DNA from: Emmonsiellopsis sp. PD_33
Lineage: Eukaryota > Ascomycota > Eurotiomycetes > Onygenales > Ajellomycetaceae
Direction: 5' to 3'
Length of the DNA: 64,000 nt
NCBI GenBank assembly: GCA_032988165.1
Contig: JANTQF010000165.1
Coordinates: forward strand, 1-64,000
Of the stretch, positions 34,085 through 47,312 are shown one piece after another. The notes beneath the pieces were generated by a model. That model was not told the DNA's origin. It worked only from the letters and a program-made list of their open reading frames with translations, and did not search any database. The translations under genes and the position numbers were made by a program. Within the stretch, counting starts at the first letter, position 1; each line of letters starts with the position of its first letter.

Positions 34085-37000
34085 ATGGACGGCGACGATG
34101 ATGTCGAGACCCTGAGAGGCATCTTCCTGGACCTCTCTGCTCTTTCTCGGTCTGCTCTGCCCGCTGTTGACAGGCTCGTTTTCGAATTGGAGGCGACGGT
34201 GCAGGACTTCCGCAAGCTGCTCGACAAGCCCGCGAAGAATAATGAAAGCCGCCAATCTGTGCTCTCCGGTACGGCAGACAGCTATTTCCATTTTGACACT
34301 GGTTTTTCCATGAGAGTGCCAGCTAACCGTTTGGTGGTCCAGGCAAAATCAAGCTCAACGACCTCGAATACTCCATCAACAAGGACTTTCAGCAAGATGT
34401 TTTGCAGGTTGCGGACTTCTTGGACGTGGACGAAAAGGAGGCAGCCAGCTACTATCTTCAAGCGGAAACATATGCGAAGAAATTGGACCGTTCCCCTGTC
34501 ATGAGTACGATAATACGCTTTCACGAACGGCGCTCTTATCTCTTAGAATGTCTGCGTCTGGTGCTGTTCGAATCATTCGAGGTTGAGAGGGAGGGGACCC
34601 AAGCCATCATGCAGGAGTTCGTCGCAAAAATACTCGAAATCGAAAACGGGCCTTTACGGAATGGGTCTCTTTATGCGAGAAAGTGCATGGATTCTATGGC
34701 CGATATCGAAAAATGGCTGGTTCGCTTGGGCGAACTTGCTCAAAAGGCGTCGATCGTTGGAATAGGCCAGGACTCAGATGTTTTTGAGATTATAGAATAT
34801 CAACGCGGCAGTCTTGGGAAACAGCACGAGTCCCTCGGTGCCATCCTTTGCTACCTTTTTAAAGGCACTTTCACCAGCTCTGAGGACCTCCGGTTGCTGT
34901 TGGACCGATTACGGAAACTAGACAAATTCGACATGCTGCTAGTCCACTATCTGCCAGCAACAATCTCCTCGATGTCTCAGTATGGCTCCCCAGAGGGCTC
35001 TGGATCCCTTCGTGATGCGAGGTCTCTACACCAGGCCATTACTTCTTCCAAAGACGGCCTAGAGTGGGTTTTACCGAAATTCCACGCTGCTGTTAAATCA
35101 CTATGGCTGGCTGAATACGCCGGCTGGTATTTTGAATCAGGGCCTGCATCTCCTCTTCAAGGTGTCAGCCCTGAAAAGGAGGCCACTGAACTTTCTAAAT
35201 TGTTTGTTACCGTGCTCGATGATGGAGCGTTGGAGTTTATGCTGGAGATATGTGCCGGGGTAAAACACGACGAGTGGCGCGACCCAGCAAGGCCTGAGTT
35301 GGTTGGCCTACTGCTCAAAGACAGCGCTCCTTTAACGGTCGAACCGGATTCTGCTTCATCGCAATTTTACGCATTACTCTTGGAGTATTTCGAGATGTTC
35401 ATAGAGTCACTCATTGCAAATATGCCCGATGCGATACGAACATTGAAGTCGGAAGAAGATATTCAGCGACTCGATCAAATCACCGCCCTTCGAGAAGGCC
35501 TAACATCGAATCTACACCGAGGGTCGATTGAGACACGCATGCATTTCGAAACCTTACTCGTGATAATGGCGTTTGCATTCGAGCATAGAGTTGACGCTGC
35601 CCAGGAGTTTTGGGCAGACCCGGATGGAAACTTATATGGGTTTCTCCAGTGGGCATCAAAGCGGCAGACAGTTCCCCGGGCTAGTGCTTTTTGTGAAATG
35701 CTGTGCTCTATTTCAGAAGGGGAAGAGAACTCTTTGTCGGCGCACAAGTTCCTCCTAGATGAGGAAAAAGCATCCTCCGCAAAATTTAGGAGATCCGCTT
35801 CGATGAGTTGGGCCCAAATGATCGACGAACTTCAACTATATGCCACCAAAGCTACAGAACGGCCCGCAGCAGCATCACCTTCACTTTTCCGTATCCGCAA
35901 GCTTGAGCCAGCCGATATTGACGAGCCCGAGAGCCCAGTGATGCTTACTTCGTACTTGAGACTTATCAGTCATCTATGCAAGCAAAACTGGAAAATACGA
36001 GAATGGGTCCTACAACACCCGAGCGTGAACCTCATCAATATTCTTTTGACGTTATGCAACGCTCCCATTCCAAGCCATTTGAGATCAAGCGTATTTGCTA
36101 CCCTCCGGTCCCTGATGGTCGATCGAACCTCCTCTCATGGAAATGAGATGTGGACTGCGCTTGATCAGTGGATTTCTGGTTCAGGGACTCAGACCTCCTT
36201 GGTTAAACTGCCTGTTGTGTCTAACTCTGCCGGGTGGAACGATCGCCATGCCTTCCAGAAAATAACAGAAACCTTCGATCAAATATATTCGTTTGTGGAT
36301 CTACTGGACACTTTAGTATCCCCTGCCACTGATTTGGTTGACTCCCAACTGTCTCTCCCCTTCCCAGAAGCGTTGGGTTCTTCCTACAGAATGCCGGGCA
36401 TAGAGCCCTATATCGATTTTGTTATGGGCCAGGCTCTCGCTGGTCGATCAATCGACCTACAGGAGACGGAAGCACGCCTTCTGCAGTTAAACTGCTTCAA
36501 CTTCGTTGTTACGTGTCTAGGGAGCTTCAACCAAAACTTGGTTTCTATCATCAATCAGCCTTCGATTCCGCTTGACTCTAACCTACGTTCTCCGTCTGTA
36601 CAAGCATATATTCGATTACATCCATTTGCTAGAGTTATGGAATGGCTGTTCAACGAAGAGGTACTCAAGACCCTATTTTCTGCAGCTCACCAAGATATCG
36701 ACGAAGTTTCGAAAGCTCCCGCCGATTCAATTCTACTCCGGTCCCTACTTCGAAGCATTGACGTTATGAACCTCCTTATGGACCAACAGTCGACTTATTT
36801 TGATGTGGTGCGGCCTTTGATAAAATCGCAAGCCAGGCAGACCGCCAACACTGTAGCGAACTCGTCCCTAGCTTCGTTCGAAGACAGTGTCATCGACAAT
36901 CTTCGCCTGGTAACGGATTTGTGCCTGTACTGCGGAACTGGCCAGCCGCAGTTAACTCTCACTTCACTAGCCCTTTTGGAAAAGCTGTCTAGTTCTCGAA

Positions 37001-39336
37001 AGTTGAACAAGGCCACTTCATCCACTTTATCCCGCTGGCAATCATCCAACCAGATCGTGGAATTGTTAAACACCGATGTAGAGGCCGACCGTATTGGCCG
37101 CTTCCTTACCGGCCTAATGAGGCCTGATGTACGGGAACTGGAAGGCGGCCCACAGTCGTCAGGCTATCTCATCAAACTAGGGCTCCTAAGTCTGCTCGAT
37201 CGTTGTCTTATCATGAACCACGAAAAACCAAACATGGCCCATCTTCTTCTTGGGTTTTCTTGCCTCGGCAACACTCTTGACATCGCAAGTGGAAGCCTCT
37301 TCCAAGACAAGATGTCTCTGCTCCATAGCATTATTGACTTCGTTCAGAGCTTTCCGTATGGTGATGGAGCCATAATATCCTGGATGATGCATCTGAAACA
37401 ATTGGGCTTCCGGGTACTTCGACATCTTTGGTCTTCAAAACTCTCCACTACACTTGTCCTCCCGGAACTGCATTACAGTCGGCTGCTTGTTTTGCTCTTT
37501 TTGAACCAACCCGCTGTGGGCCCTGAAACGCTTTGGGATGGTTACCAAATGAGCGACACGGAATTTTGGTACTCAGATGCGGCAGGCTCATTGTCAGAAT
37601 TTCTGAGCTTTCGGAGCGTACTTTTCGATTATGCTGTGACGGAAATCCGTTCTGCTTCAAACCATGGCTCGCCATCTCTGCAAAAGGAGATTCTCTCCAC
37701 CCTGCTTGGAAGTTCCACGGATGAAGCCAATCAAACCATATCGCACGCTTCCTTCTTTGATCTCTTCGATTTTGCCGATCTTGACATTGAAAACGTATAT
37801 GGGCCATCTGGTCTGAGATACTTCAATGACGTTGATGTGGATTTGTGTGCCAAGCTTCAGGATGACGGAGTCCTAGTTCTATACGATCTGGCTGCTGTAA
37901 AGGAATTGCTGGAGTTGACGAAGCAAGAATTATTCCGAGCAGGAGTAGTGACTGCTCAAGACGAAGAGCAGCTAATCGCCGAGCGGGAAAGTCTCCTAAT
38001 TTTCCTTCACGCCACCAACCAGAGCCGGAAAATCCAATTCTATCGCTTCCATGCAGTCCGGTCTTGGGCCGAACTTGCAACGACCATCGTGGTCACCTGT
38101 CAAATGGACACCGGAAGGAGGGCAATGCTGATCCTGCATGTCCTGCAAGTCATCCTTCCAAAGCTCGAAAGCTCTATTGCGGATAACGCATCGGAAGCGA
38201 TGGAGTTGGCCCGTTTAGCCGAGTCCCTGATTGAAAAGCTCGGCACCACCTCCTCCGACGAAGCCTCGGCCAAAGGGGCAGATATTATTGACGAACGACT
38301 CTACCATCTCTTCCAGACATGCGCCAGAGGAATTCCGCTGGTGTTGGAGAATACTACCCTTAGAGAATGCCTTTATAACATATGTTCCCAGTATCTTTCG
38401 CGCACTACTGGCAAAGGCTCTAGCCAGAATCGGTTTGGGAACCACTCGCAACAAGTTGTCAAGTCCTCAGGGTCCGCCCTGGTGGAGGCCATATGCGACG
38501 ATGCGTATTCTGGACAGGAAACATGCAGGGTATCCGCTCTGCTACTCCTAAATCTACTTGCTGTTCTTGATCGGCAGCAGTCTTCGTCTCTACTCATAGA
38601 TTTGATTGCGCAGTCAAACTACTTGACTATGTTCGTTGATGTCGTCCGAGCAATTCCTACTGAGTTCCGGGATGCGCAAGCTAGCGGTATGTACCATTGT
38701 CCCTTCTCTTTCCCCTTGGGAAACTTCTAACAATTCTCTATAGAAACTTCTCGGTTGTTGACTTACTACGAGGCCCAACTATCGTTGCTTCAACAGTTGT
38801 CCCAAACACGAGCCGGGGCGGAACGCATACTAGACGCAGGCTTGTTCCAAGCCGTCAAAGAGTCACAGCTTTTTGCTGCTGACCCCGACATTGGCATAGG
38901 TACGAAAGCCGCCCGCTCGTTTTGTTAGAATCTAACTAACTCCAATTCAGATATTGACAACCCAGATGCGCTTCGGAAATACTATGACCTTCTTCTCTCT
39001 GTCCTACGCGTGATTGTGTCGACCGTCTTCTCGCGTGGTCTGCACAACCAGCAGGTTCTGGACCAAACGCGGACATTCCTTTCTGGAAACCGACAAAGTA
39101 TGGTTGGGATATTCAAACGATACGCAAAGATCGGGGGACTGGGAGCGACAGAGGCCACCGAGACCCTGGACGATCTGGTTAAGTCGTACGTGGCGCTCAT
39201 TGCTGCGGTTGGGTTTCTTGAAGTAAGTCGGCCACCATTCGTTTTGCGGGCGTGGACAAGAAGCTGATGCTAACAACAACTCCAGTTTGAGGATACACAG
39301 TCGAGTCAGAGACGGGGCCCGCAATTGTTTTCATAG
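34085..39336 (+). CDS. nup192: Nuclear pore inner-ring scaffold nucleoporin Nup192
   Basis: Large alpha-helical scaffold of the nuclear pore inner ring (Nup205 in animals), 1,668 residues. Coding exons are 34085-34268, 34343-38686, 38744-38899, 38951-39222 and 39286-39336, with phases agreeing throughout. The N-terminal region (GKIKLNDLEYSINKDFQQDV, then QVADFLDVDE across intron 1) is the conserved opening of fungal Nup192. The long exon 2 carries the helical repeats with no transmembrane or FG-repeat region. The C-terminal exons hold the conserved segment ILDAGLFQAVKESQLFAADP. The first ATG after the tel1 divergent interval is used. The protein has the size of known fungal Nup192 (about 1,680). 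It binds Nic96 and Nup53 in known systems. Confidence 0.93.
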
Positions 39337-39968
39337 ATGTTCTGTATATAAATAATCAATAAACTCGGGAGGATTAGCCAGGGGCGTTGTGGAGGAAGCA
39401 TTTAAAGGAACTGGAAAATACGATATGATATGTCTGATGATACCACGTCCCAGCCGGTGCTTTGTAGATTTCCTGCGATCTAAAGACTCGAAATTAAGTG
39501 ATTTGATTTAGCCTACCAATCTGCCATGTTTTAAACAGGTCATATGGGCGTGAACGGCCCTTTGAATGTCTGTATATAATAATAGTCCATCCAGCCTTGG
39601 GCAGAAGAGCTGCAACCAACAACAACCAACACTTTTCTTCGCGTCTGCTCCATTGCACCACTCCATCCCACCGTCTTTGCACCCAGGACGCCTTCGTGTT
39701 CAAATAACCATTGCTGAGTCCATGTTCGCCCCAGTTGCTTGTTCACGCAGTCCTGTCAGTCCATCTGCACCCGGAGGTAACCCAACTTATCTCCGCCCGC
39801 TGACTTCAGCAACGCCAAACCGCCATCATCGATCAACCCCGACTTCACGCCATATCGCCAACAGCACAGGTAACCCCCTCCCCACCGCACCGCCATGTCC
39901 TTTCTTTCCTCCAATGACCAAGGCTGAGCTCTGATGGACGCTGCGTGTCAGTCTGCGGACAAAAGTAG
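39337..39968. other. Spacer between nup192 and cul4
   Basis: Contains the nup192 3' end and the cul4 promoter and leader. The frames at 39566-39934 plus and 39494-39746 minus are Pro/Ser-rich or unpatterned and were not accepted as genes. Confidence 0.5.
39358..39363 (+). terminator. Polyadenylation signal of nup192
   Basis: AATAAA lies 22 bases after the nup192 stop codon in an AT-rich stretch. Fungal signals are loose, so this is a likely but not certain 3' end signal. Confidence 0.4.
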
Positions 39969-42930
39969 ATGCAGAATTCCAAACCTGCACCGAGGGGTGG
40001 CCATCAAAACAAATCCGTGGGCAAGCGGAAACTCTCCGACCAAGACTCCGACGGCGGCCACGACGACCCGGCCCGCAAGCAAGCCACCATCACAGACCTC
40101 TTCTCCTCCGCCGGCGGGAACAACGTGTCGAAGAACGCCCGAGACGACCTGCTCTCGCCCAATAGCAAGCGCGTGAAGCGCGACGAACAGGCCGGCCTTT
40201 TGCCACCCCAGTCGGTGTCCCCCGATCCAATCGACGTCGACAGCATGTATAAGTTTGAGCGTGCAGAGACGAGTAAGGCGGGCCGCCGCGCGGGACTGGA
40301 TTCGTCGCCGTCGAGCTCCTCTACTCCCGCCCAGATGCTCCCCCCAGCCCCAGCGCCATCGCGTGCTTACACCACCCCCCGCGAAACCAACTTCACCCCA
40401 CATACCGGAGCGAGGAAGCTGGTTGTGAAAAACTTGCGGTCTATCTCGCGATTGGATCAGGATAGATACTTCGATAAGATCTGGGCGCAGCTGGAGACCG
40501 CGCTGACTGCGATATTCGCAGACGAGAAGCCGCGACAGTCGCTGGAGGAGTTGTACAGAGGGGCCGAGAATGTATGTCGACAGGGCAGGTCTGCGGCTCT
40601 AGCTACGAAACTACAAGATGCCTGTAAGGAGCATGTGTCGGGGAAGGTTTTGAAATTGTTACTGGCGAGATCGCAGGATGCTGGCGATATCGAGGTTTTG
40701 AAATCGGTGGAGGAGGCTTGGGCGGCTTGGAATGCTCGATTGGTAGGGTTCTTCAATTGGACTAATTCAATGTTGTGGACGCTAATAGTTATTTTTGCTG
40801 ATATAGGTTACGATCCGTTCTATCTTCTACTATTTGGATCAATCCTTCCTCCTACATTCGGCAGACCATCCGACTATTTATGAGATGGGGCTAATTCAAT
40901 TCCGCGCGGCGGTCTTCAGGAACGACACACTGAAGCCCAAGATCTTGCAAGGGGCCTGCAATCTCATTGAACTTGATAGAAAGGAGGATAATACATCGGT
41001 TGATACCACACTGCTCAGACGGGCTATTAAGTTCTTCCATGATCTCGGCGTCTATACGAAAGATTTCGAGCCGAAAATGCTGGCTGCCACTGAAAAATAT
41101 GTCCGCAGCTGGGCGAGTAAGGAGGCAGCTAATAACTACCTTGCCACCTACGCGGAACGATGCCATCGCCTATCTGATCGTGAGATGGCTAGATGCGACC
41201 TCTTTGCGTTGGATAGAAGTACCAAAGTCAGCATATCGCAACTGCTAGATCGCTACCTCGTTTCAGAGCAGCTCAAAATCCTGCTCGAGGAACGCGATAT
41301 CCTTGGCCTTCTACGTACCAACGACAAGATAGGCCTTGAACATTTATACTCCTTGCTAGATCGCCAAGAGTTAGGAGCAAGGGTGAAGCCCGCTTTTATG
41401 GCATACATTGTCGAAGAAGGCTCTGCCATAGTGTTTGACCAGGAACGCGAGAGTGAAATGGTCCTTCGGCTCCTAAAGTTCAAGGAGGATCTGGATGAAA
41501 TATGGAGAGATTCATTCCACAAAAACGAAGTCCTGGGCCACACTCTCCGAGAAGCGTTTGAAACGTTTATGAACCAGGCGAAAAAGACCGGCGCAAGCTG
41601 GGGCACGGATAATCCGAAACCGGGCGAAATGATTGCAAAACATGTTGATTTGCTACTCAGAGGCGGGGTAAAGGCGTTCCAGGGCTGGGACGCCCAGTCT
41701 AAAGGCGGCAACTCTGCGCTGGCTGACGAGGATGCGGAAATCAATAAACAGCTGGACCAGGTGCTGGATCTTTTCCGCTTCGTCCACGGAAAGGCGGTTT
41801 TTGAGGCATTCTATAAAAATGACCTTGCCCGACGACTTCTTATGGGAAGAAGTGCAAGCGATGAGGCCGAGAAAAGCATGCTCGCCAGACTTAAGTCAGG
41901 TACGTACAGTATACGCTTTAGGGTGTAGTGTTGGTTGCTAACAAGACTGATAGAATGCGGATCAAATTTTACGCATAACCTCGAATCCATGTTTAAAGAT
42001 ATGGACCTTGCCCGTGATGAAATGGCATCGTACAACGCCCTGCAGGGCCCGAGGAGAAACAAACCCAAGGTGGATCTAAACGTACACGTTATATCGGCGG
42101 CCGCTTGGCCGTCGTATCCAGACGTGCCAGTCGTGATCCCCAAGGACATTTCCGCTGCCATGGACAGCTTCGACCAGTTCTACAATAACAAGTACAATGG
42201 CCGAAAACTCCTTTGGAAGCATTCGCTAGCGCACTGTCAATTGAAGGCGAGATTTCCAAAGGGCGACAAGGAAATTGTCGTCAGTTCGTTCCAGGCTATT
42301 GTGCTTCTGTTGTTCAATGATACAAAGGATGAAGCTCTATCATACCAGCATCTCAAGGAAGCTACTGGATTGCGTACGTTATTCCACACCTTTGCAATAG
42401 ACAAGACTAACCAAAATCTTCCTCACTCACAGCCGAAGCCGAACTAAAACGCACGCTCCAATCGCTTGCATGCGCCAAATACCGCGTCCTAAGCAAAAAG
42501 CCCAAGGGCAAAGACATCAACGACACCGACACCTTCACCTACAACTCGAACTTCTCCGACCCCAAAATGCGCATCAAGATCAACCAGATCCAGCTCAAGG
42601 AAACGAAGCAGGAGAACAAGACGACGCACGAACGGGTAGCTGCGGACCGGCACTACGAGACGCAAGCGGCGATTGTGCGCATCATGAAGGCGCGCAAGAC
42701 GATTCGGCATGCGGAGCTGGTGGCGGAGGTGATTAATAAGACGAAGAGTCGCGGGGTGTTGGATCCGGCGGATATTAAGAAGAATATCGAGAAGTGAGTA
42801 GTACCGCATAACCCTCCTGGCTATCTATATATATTTGTTTATGGGTGACAGAACTGACATTATGTCTAGGCTTATCGATAAGGACTATATAGAGCGGGAC
42901 GGGGAGAAGGGTTATCGATATCTAGCATAA
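39969..42930 (+). CDS. cul4: Cullin 4 (CRL4 ubiquitin ligase scaffold)
   Basis: Scaffold joining the DDB1 adaptor to the RING protein Rbx1 in CRL4 ligases, 902 residues. Exons are 39969-40742, 40807-41899, 41954-42373, 42433-42793 and 42870-42930. The N-terminal 140 residues are a disordered extension with a basic patch (KRK, 19-21) and a PIP-box-like QATITDLF (38-45). Cullin repeats follow (LVTIRSIFYYLDQSFLLH joined across intron 1, ERDILGLLR). Next come the cullin homology core (KAVFEAFYKNDLARRLLMGR, NLESMFKDMDLARDE) and the C-terminal winged helix. The neddylation site is K848 in IVRIMKARK. The tail DKDYIERDGEKGYRYLA is canonical. The long N-terminus plus the core motifs favour Cul4 over Cul1 or Cul3. 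Roles in replication licensing and repair are inferred from the family. Confidence 0.92.
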
Positions 42931-44444
42931 ACTTTGAACCTCTGGTGTAATGGTTTGGCATTCGTTATCCGGGTATAAAACAAACCTACATACAGTACGG
43001 TATGAGTGGGAGTTTATCATGAACTATGCAGGATGCTATTATTTATCTATTTACCATTTTGCTCCCTTTCTTTCTTTTGTCTTTCGTCTTTTTTGAGGAT
43101 ATGCTTTTTACTTTTTTTGCTATTACTGTGGGAATATTATGCTAGTTACGCTTATGTGTTTTAGAGAAGATGGGATTTTTTTAAAGAAATGAAATGGAAC
43201 ATGAATAAAAATACATGAATCCAAACAATTTTACTTCCTTCCTACTATTCACATACAGGCATTGATTCCTCGTCTCGTGGGAAGGGAGGTAGATATGGAT
43301 GGAGGGATATATCTCCACGTTGTAAATATGATTTCTGCTGTAATTCAAGGACAAGATAAGGGGAATAAAAAGAATAGCTGGGGAACAGGGGATTTTATGG
43401 GGATTCAACAGGTTTAGTCGGGAATGGGTGGATATAACTACCTGATAGACTATGGGGATATTATGTTTAATTTTATGGAGCAGGGAGGAGCTTGGAAGGA
43501 TGGGAGTGTTCTAGAATCAAAGACAGTTGGCCGTGTGATGAGAAAAAAGATAGGAAAAAGGAGTTCGGATAAATAGTTCTTTTAAGATTTAATAGGGGTT
43601 GGATCTAGAAGTCTATCCGCGCGGAAACCCCAAACAGGCAAGCCGGGCTGTTCTGCTGGAGTAAATATCAGGATGATGCGATGCGATGCGATGCAGCAGC
43701 TGGCGAGTGGAATTGAAATTGGAATTGGAATTGGAATTGGCCAGATGTTGGCTTGGAAATAACTATTCTCACTAGCAAATCCCCATCTATTACGCGGCGA
43801 TGGGGCATTCTGTGTTCCCGTGATTTGTGTTCGCCGGCGTCAATCTCTGCTCTATACAACTCGGAGTCTTCGTTGACCCCCCACGCCCAAACAGCGTCCT
43901 GTACAGACCGCCCTCACTGTTATAGTAAGTTAACTACTTCTTGAGCAATGTGTGTCTATTCCTTATATTGTTATTATTATTAGTGTTCGGTATTCGGCCG
44001 ACAGCCCGAACCCCCCCCCCACGCCCAGCATCTCCAATACTACTAGACACAACTACCCCACCGTCCAGCGAGTCCAGCCGCCGAGAATGCCCAGCAGCCG
44101 GCTCTGTGTCCCTGGCAGTATCAGTATCAGCATCAGTATCAGCCCGTAACATGCGCCGGCCTTTCCTCTGCGCCATACCGCTGCGGCTGGCGGGAGCAGC
44201 TCGAGGTAAGGTCACACCCGTACGCCCGTGGATTATTTACGCCGTGACAGGGCAGCGTCAACCCCGCGCTGGCTAAATACGAGACTTATATAATATAAAT
44301 ATATAAATACTATACTGGCTGATATCATCCCTCACCCCTCTCTCTCTTCCCGCCATCGTCTTGTCTCTGTTGTTGTTCTTGTTCTGTCTGCTGTTCTTCT
44401 TCTCTACCATCCCCGCTCCCCCTATATCTATCTCCTCTACCACA
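42931..44444. other. Intergenic, cul4 to dihydroxyacetone kinase
   Basis: 1,514 bases with no supported gene. It holds several short tandem repeats: GATGC (about 43675-43694), GGAATT (about 43718-43740) and CAGTAT/CAGCAT (about 44117-44144). A C run lies at 44012-44020. The frames at 43941-44276 plus and 43934-44215 minus are repeat-driven. Confidence 0.55.
43675..43740 (+). repeat. Short tandem repeats GATGC and GGAATT
   Basis: About four copies of GATGC are followed, after 24 bases, by about four copies of GGAATT. They are intergenic and simple, and no function is suggested. Confidence 0.7.
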
Positions 44445-46416
44445 ATGCAGAGTACGTGCATGGCTCTACACTTCCGCATGCTTACCCTTCCGCTGCCGCT
44501 GCTAACATCTCCCAGCTAAACACTTCTTCTCCGATCCCACCCAGCTCGTCAACTCCGCCCTCACATCCCTCACCCTCACAAACCCCTCCCTCGCCTTCGA
44601 CGCCCCCAACAAGATCATCTACCGCCGTCCAACCCCTGATGTGCTCGCAAACCCCAAGGTCTCCATCGTCTCCGGCGGCGGCTCCGGCCATGAGCCTGCC
44701 TTTGCCGGCTTCGTGGGCAAGGGCATCCTAACCGCCTCCGTGGCCGGCACCATATTTGCCTCCCCCTCGGCAGAGCAGGTCAGGAGAGCCGTCATGGAGC
44801 GCATCGAGACTTCCAAGGGCGTCCTGGTCATCACCATGAACTATACCGGAGACGTGATGAATTTCGGCATGGCTGCTGAGAAGGCTAATGCTGCCGGCAT
44901 CAAGACCGAGTTCTTCGCCATTGGCGATGATGTAGGCGTGGGCAGGAAGAAGGGTGGCAAGGTTGGGCGCAGAGGCATTGGCGGTGGCATTTTGGTGCTG
45001 AAGATCGTTGGTGCGCTGGCGGAGTCGGGGTGAGTAACTAGATATTAGTCCCCGAATATTTACTTTTGCTATTTATACTAATCTTTGGATATAGTGCATC
45101 GTTGGATGACGTATATCGAATTGCGCAGCTGACGACGAATAGCATCGTCTCCCTTGGAGCTTCGCTTGAACATGTCCATGTCCCTGGACGACAGCTGCCA
45201 GACCCAAATTCTGAGGAGTTGGTGCCCCATGATGAAATTGAAGTTGGCATGGGCATTCACAACGAGCCTGGCTCCCATAGAGTCAAGGCCTCCGGAGAGG
45301 AGCTTGTCCGGGGCATGCTCGTGCAGCTTCTGGACCCTAACGACAAGGACCGTGCGTTCATAACCTACTCCCCATCAGACAAGTTTGTTCTCTTCGTCAA
45401 CAACCTCGGAGGCGTTAGCACGCTCGAATTGGCTGGAGTGACAGCCGAGGCGACCCTTCAACTGGAGCGGGATTACAATATCAAACCCGCCCGGACTATC
45501 CAGGGCACATTCCTGACCAGCTTGAACGGAATGGGATTCAGCATTTCACTTCTAAAACTGACAGACACTGGTTTGGGAGAAGGCAGGTCCATGCTTGAGC
45601 TTTTGGATGCGCCCTCAGAAGCCGTTGGATGGGCTGCGCCTGTGCCGACCTCGACCTGGGACAATCTCTCAGATGCTACCTATGACACCAAGAAGGCAGT
45701 GGTGGCGGAAGAGAACCCGTCTAATCTCAAACGTATGTCCTATTCTGAGAAAGCATTTGGAATGACCTCTTACTAACGCACTTATAGTGGATCCTGCGGT
45801 CCTGAAAAAGGTCCTTACATCTGGTCTCAACAATGTGATCGCAGCCGAGCCTCTTGTGACCAAATACGACACCATCGTCGGTGACGGCGATTGCGGAATT
45901 GGCCTCAAGCGCGGCGCCGAAGCGGTCCTCGCCTTCCTCAACGACCCCTCCACAAACCTGACCGACGACCTCGTCACATCGGTTAACAAAATCATCCCCA
46001 TCGTCGAAAATCACATGGACGGCACTAGCGGTGCCATCTACGCCATCTTCCTCAACGCTCTCGCCCACGGCCTCCGCGAGCAAGCCCCCTCCCAACCAGC
46101 ACCCGCAACTGCCCAAGCCTGGTCCGGTGCGCTGCAACACTCCCTCCAAGCGCTGGCGAAATACACGCCCGCACAGGTTGGCGACCGGACGCTCGTTGAC
46201 GCGCTGGCGCCGTTCATCACGCAACTGACGGCGACTGGAGATGTACATGTCGCAGCGAAGGCGGCAGAGGATGGCTCGGAGGCGACGAAGCACCTCAAGG
46301 CCAGCCTGGGACGGACGGTGTATGTGGGTAGCGAGGAGGAGTGGATTGGCAAGATCCCAGATCCGGGAGCGTATGGGCTGGCGCAATTTTTGAAGGGGGT
46401 TGCGGGTGCCTCGTAG
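44445..46416 (+). CDS. dak1: Dihydroxyacetone kinase
   Basis: ATP-dependent kinase converting dihydroxyacetone (and glyceraldehyde) to the phosphate, used in glycerol breakdown and dihydroxyacetone detoxification; cytosolic; 595 residues. Exons are 44445-44451, 44516-45029, 45095-45732 and 45788-46416. The first coding exon is only seven bases (ATG CAG A), completed by exon 2 to give MQTKHFFSDP, the usual DAK N-terminus. The DhaK-like domain has VSGGGSGHEPAFAGFVG, MNYTGDVMNFGMA, GVGRKKGG and the substrate-binding histidine region GIHNEPGSHRVK. After a linker the DhaL-like domain has IVGDGDCGIGLKRGAEAV and HMDGTSGAIYAIF. The two domains on one chain mark the ATP-dependent eukaryotic form. Without the short exon the N-terminal strand would be lost, supporting the splice. 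Confidence 0.93.
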
Positions 46417-47312
46417 ACTGAGATGACGTGTGTTGGTTCTGTTATTTATATATAGTGATTTTCCGTTCTTGCAGGCATGTATTTGGGAGTTTTTGATAGC
46501 TTGGTATTTTTTAATGTTATATATATATCTATATCTATATATCCAGTCTGTATCCATTGACTACACTGCTCTGGGGGTTTGGTTTGGAATAGGGGGAAAG
46601 TATATAGTTACCTACAAATGCAGGTTGCTTACCTGCTTGCTTAGGCAGTACTGTAACGAGGTAACTAACTGACATACATTACACGGGTAGCTTTCGGTGA
46701 ATGAAGACGGTCTAACCCATGCTGTTGATTTATTCCATCGACAACTAAATAGCCGGTTTATTCTCTATTTATCCGCCGCCTGTTCATAGTCATCCATCAG
46801 GATGCTTAGCTAAGTTAGCTCTCGCCAACGCCAAGCCCAACGTGGTTAGCGCCCGACGTCAGACTCGACATCCTCCATCGAAGCTGAGCTTCACCCGACG
46901 ACAATCCAACTTTGCTGCCAACCCCTTCTCTGATATCCCTTTTCTGCCCTCTGTCTGTCGCGTCGACTGGCGTGGCTTTGAGCTTGTTGGTTAGCAAGAT
47001 AGACTGCTTTTAAAGCTATGGTGGCCCTGCGATTCGTCGGGATTGGCTTTGTTGCCGTTTTCAATTGAATAGGGGAGCGAGAAAGAGAGAAAGAGAGCGC
47101 GGAGATTTGTCTGTGGTGATATATTATATACTCGCTGCACACTGGCTTGCTACGCGATGGTGCTGGTGGTTCGGAGACATATATATATCCCACTGTTTTG
47201 TCCTTGAGCGGGCAACGCGCAATACCTACGAACAGGAGAGGACCACCACCAACCATTCAACCAACCCTTTACCTTTTATGATACCCCCCAAACCAACCCT
47301 CCCACCGCAACC
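46417..47312. other. Intergenic, dak1 to the CorA-type gene
   Basis: 896 bases, with a TATATC-rich run (about 46517-46542) in the dak1 3' flank and the CorA promoter to the right. Frames on the minus strand (46815-47256) are not supported. Confidence 0.5.

Noticed and set aside
43675..44144. Cluster of short tandem repeats considered as a regulatory or CRISPR-like array
   Set aside because: Repeat units are 5-6 bases without spacers; these are ordinary microsatellites.
45727..46557. 276-codon frame antisense to dihydroxyacetone kinase
   Set aside because: Antisense to a conserved DhaL domain; chance open frame in GC-rich DNA.
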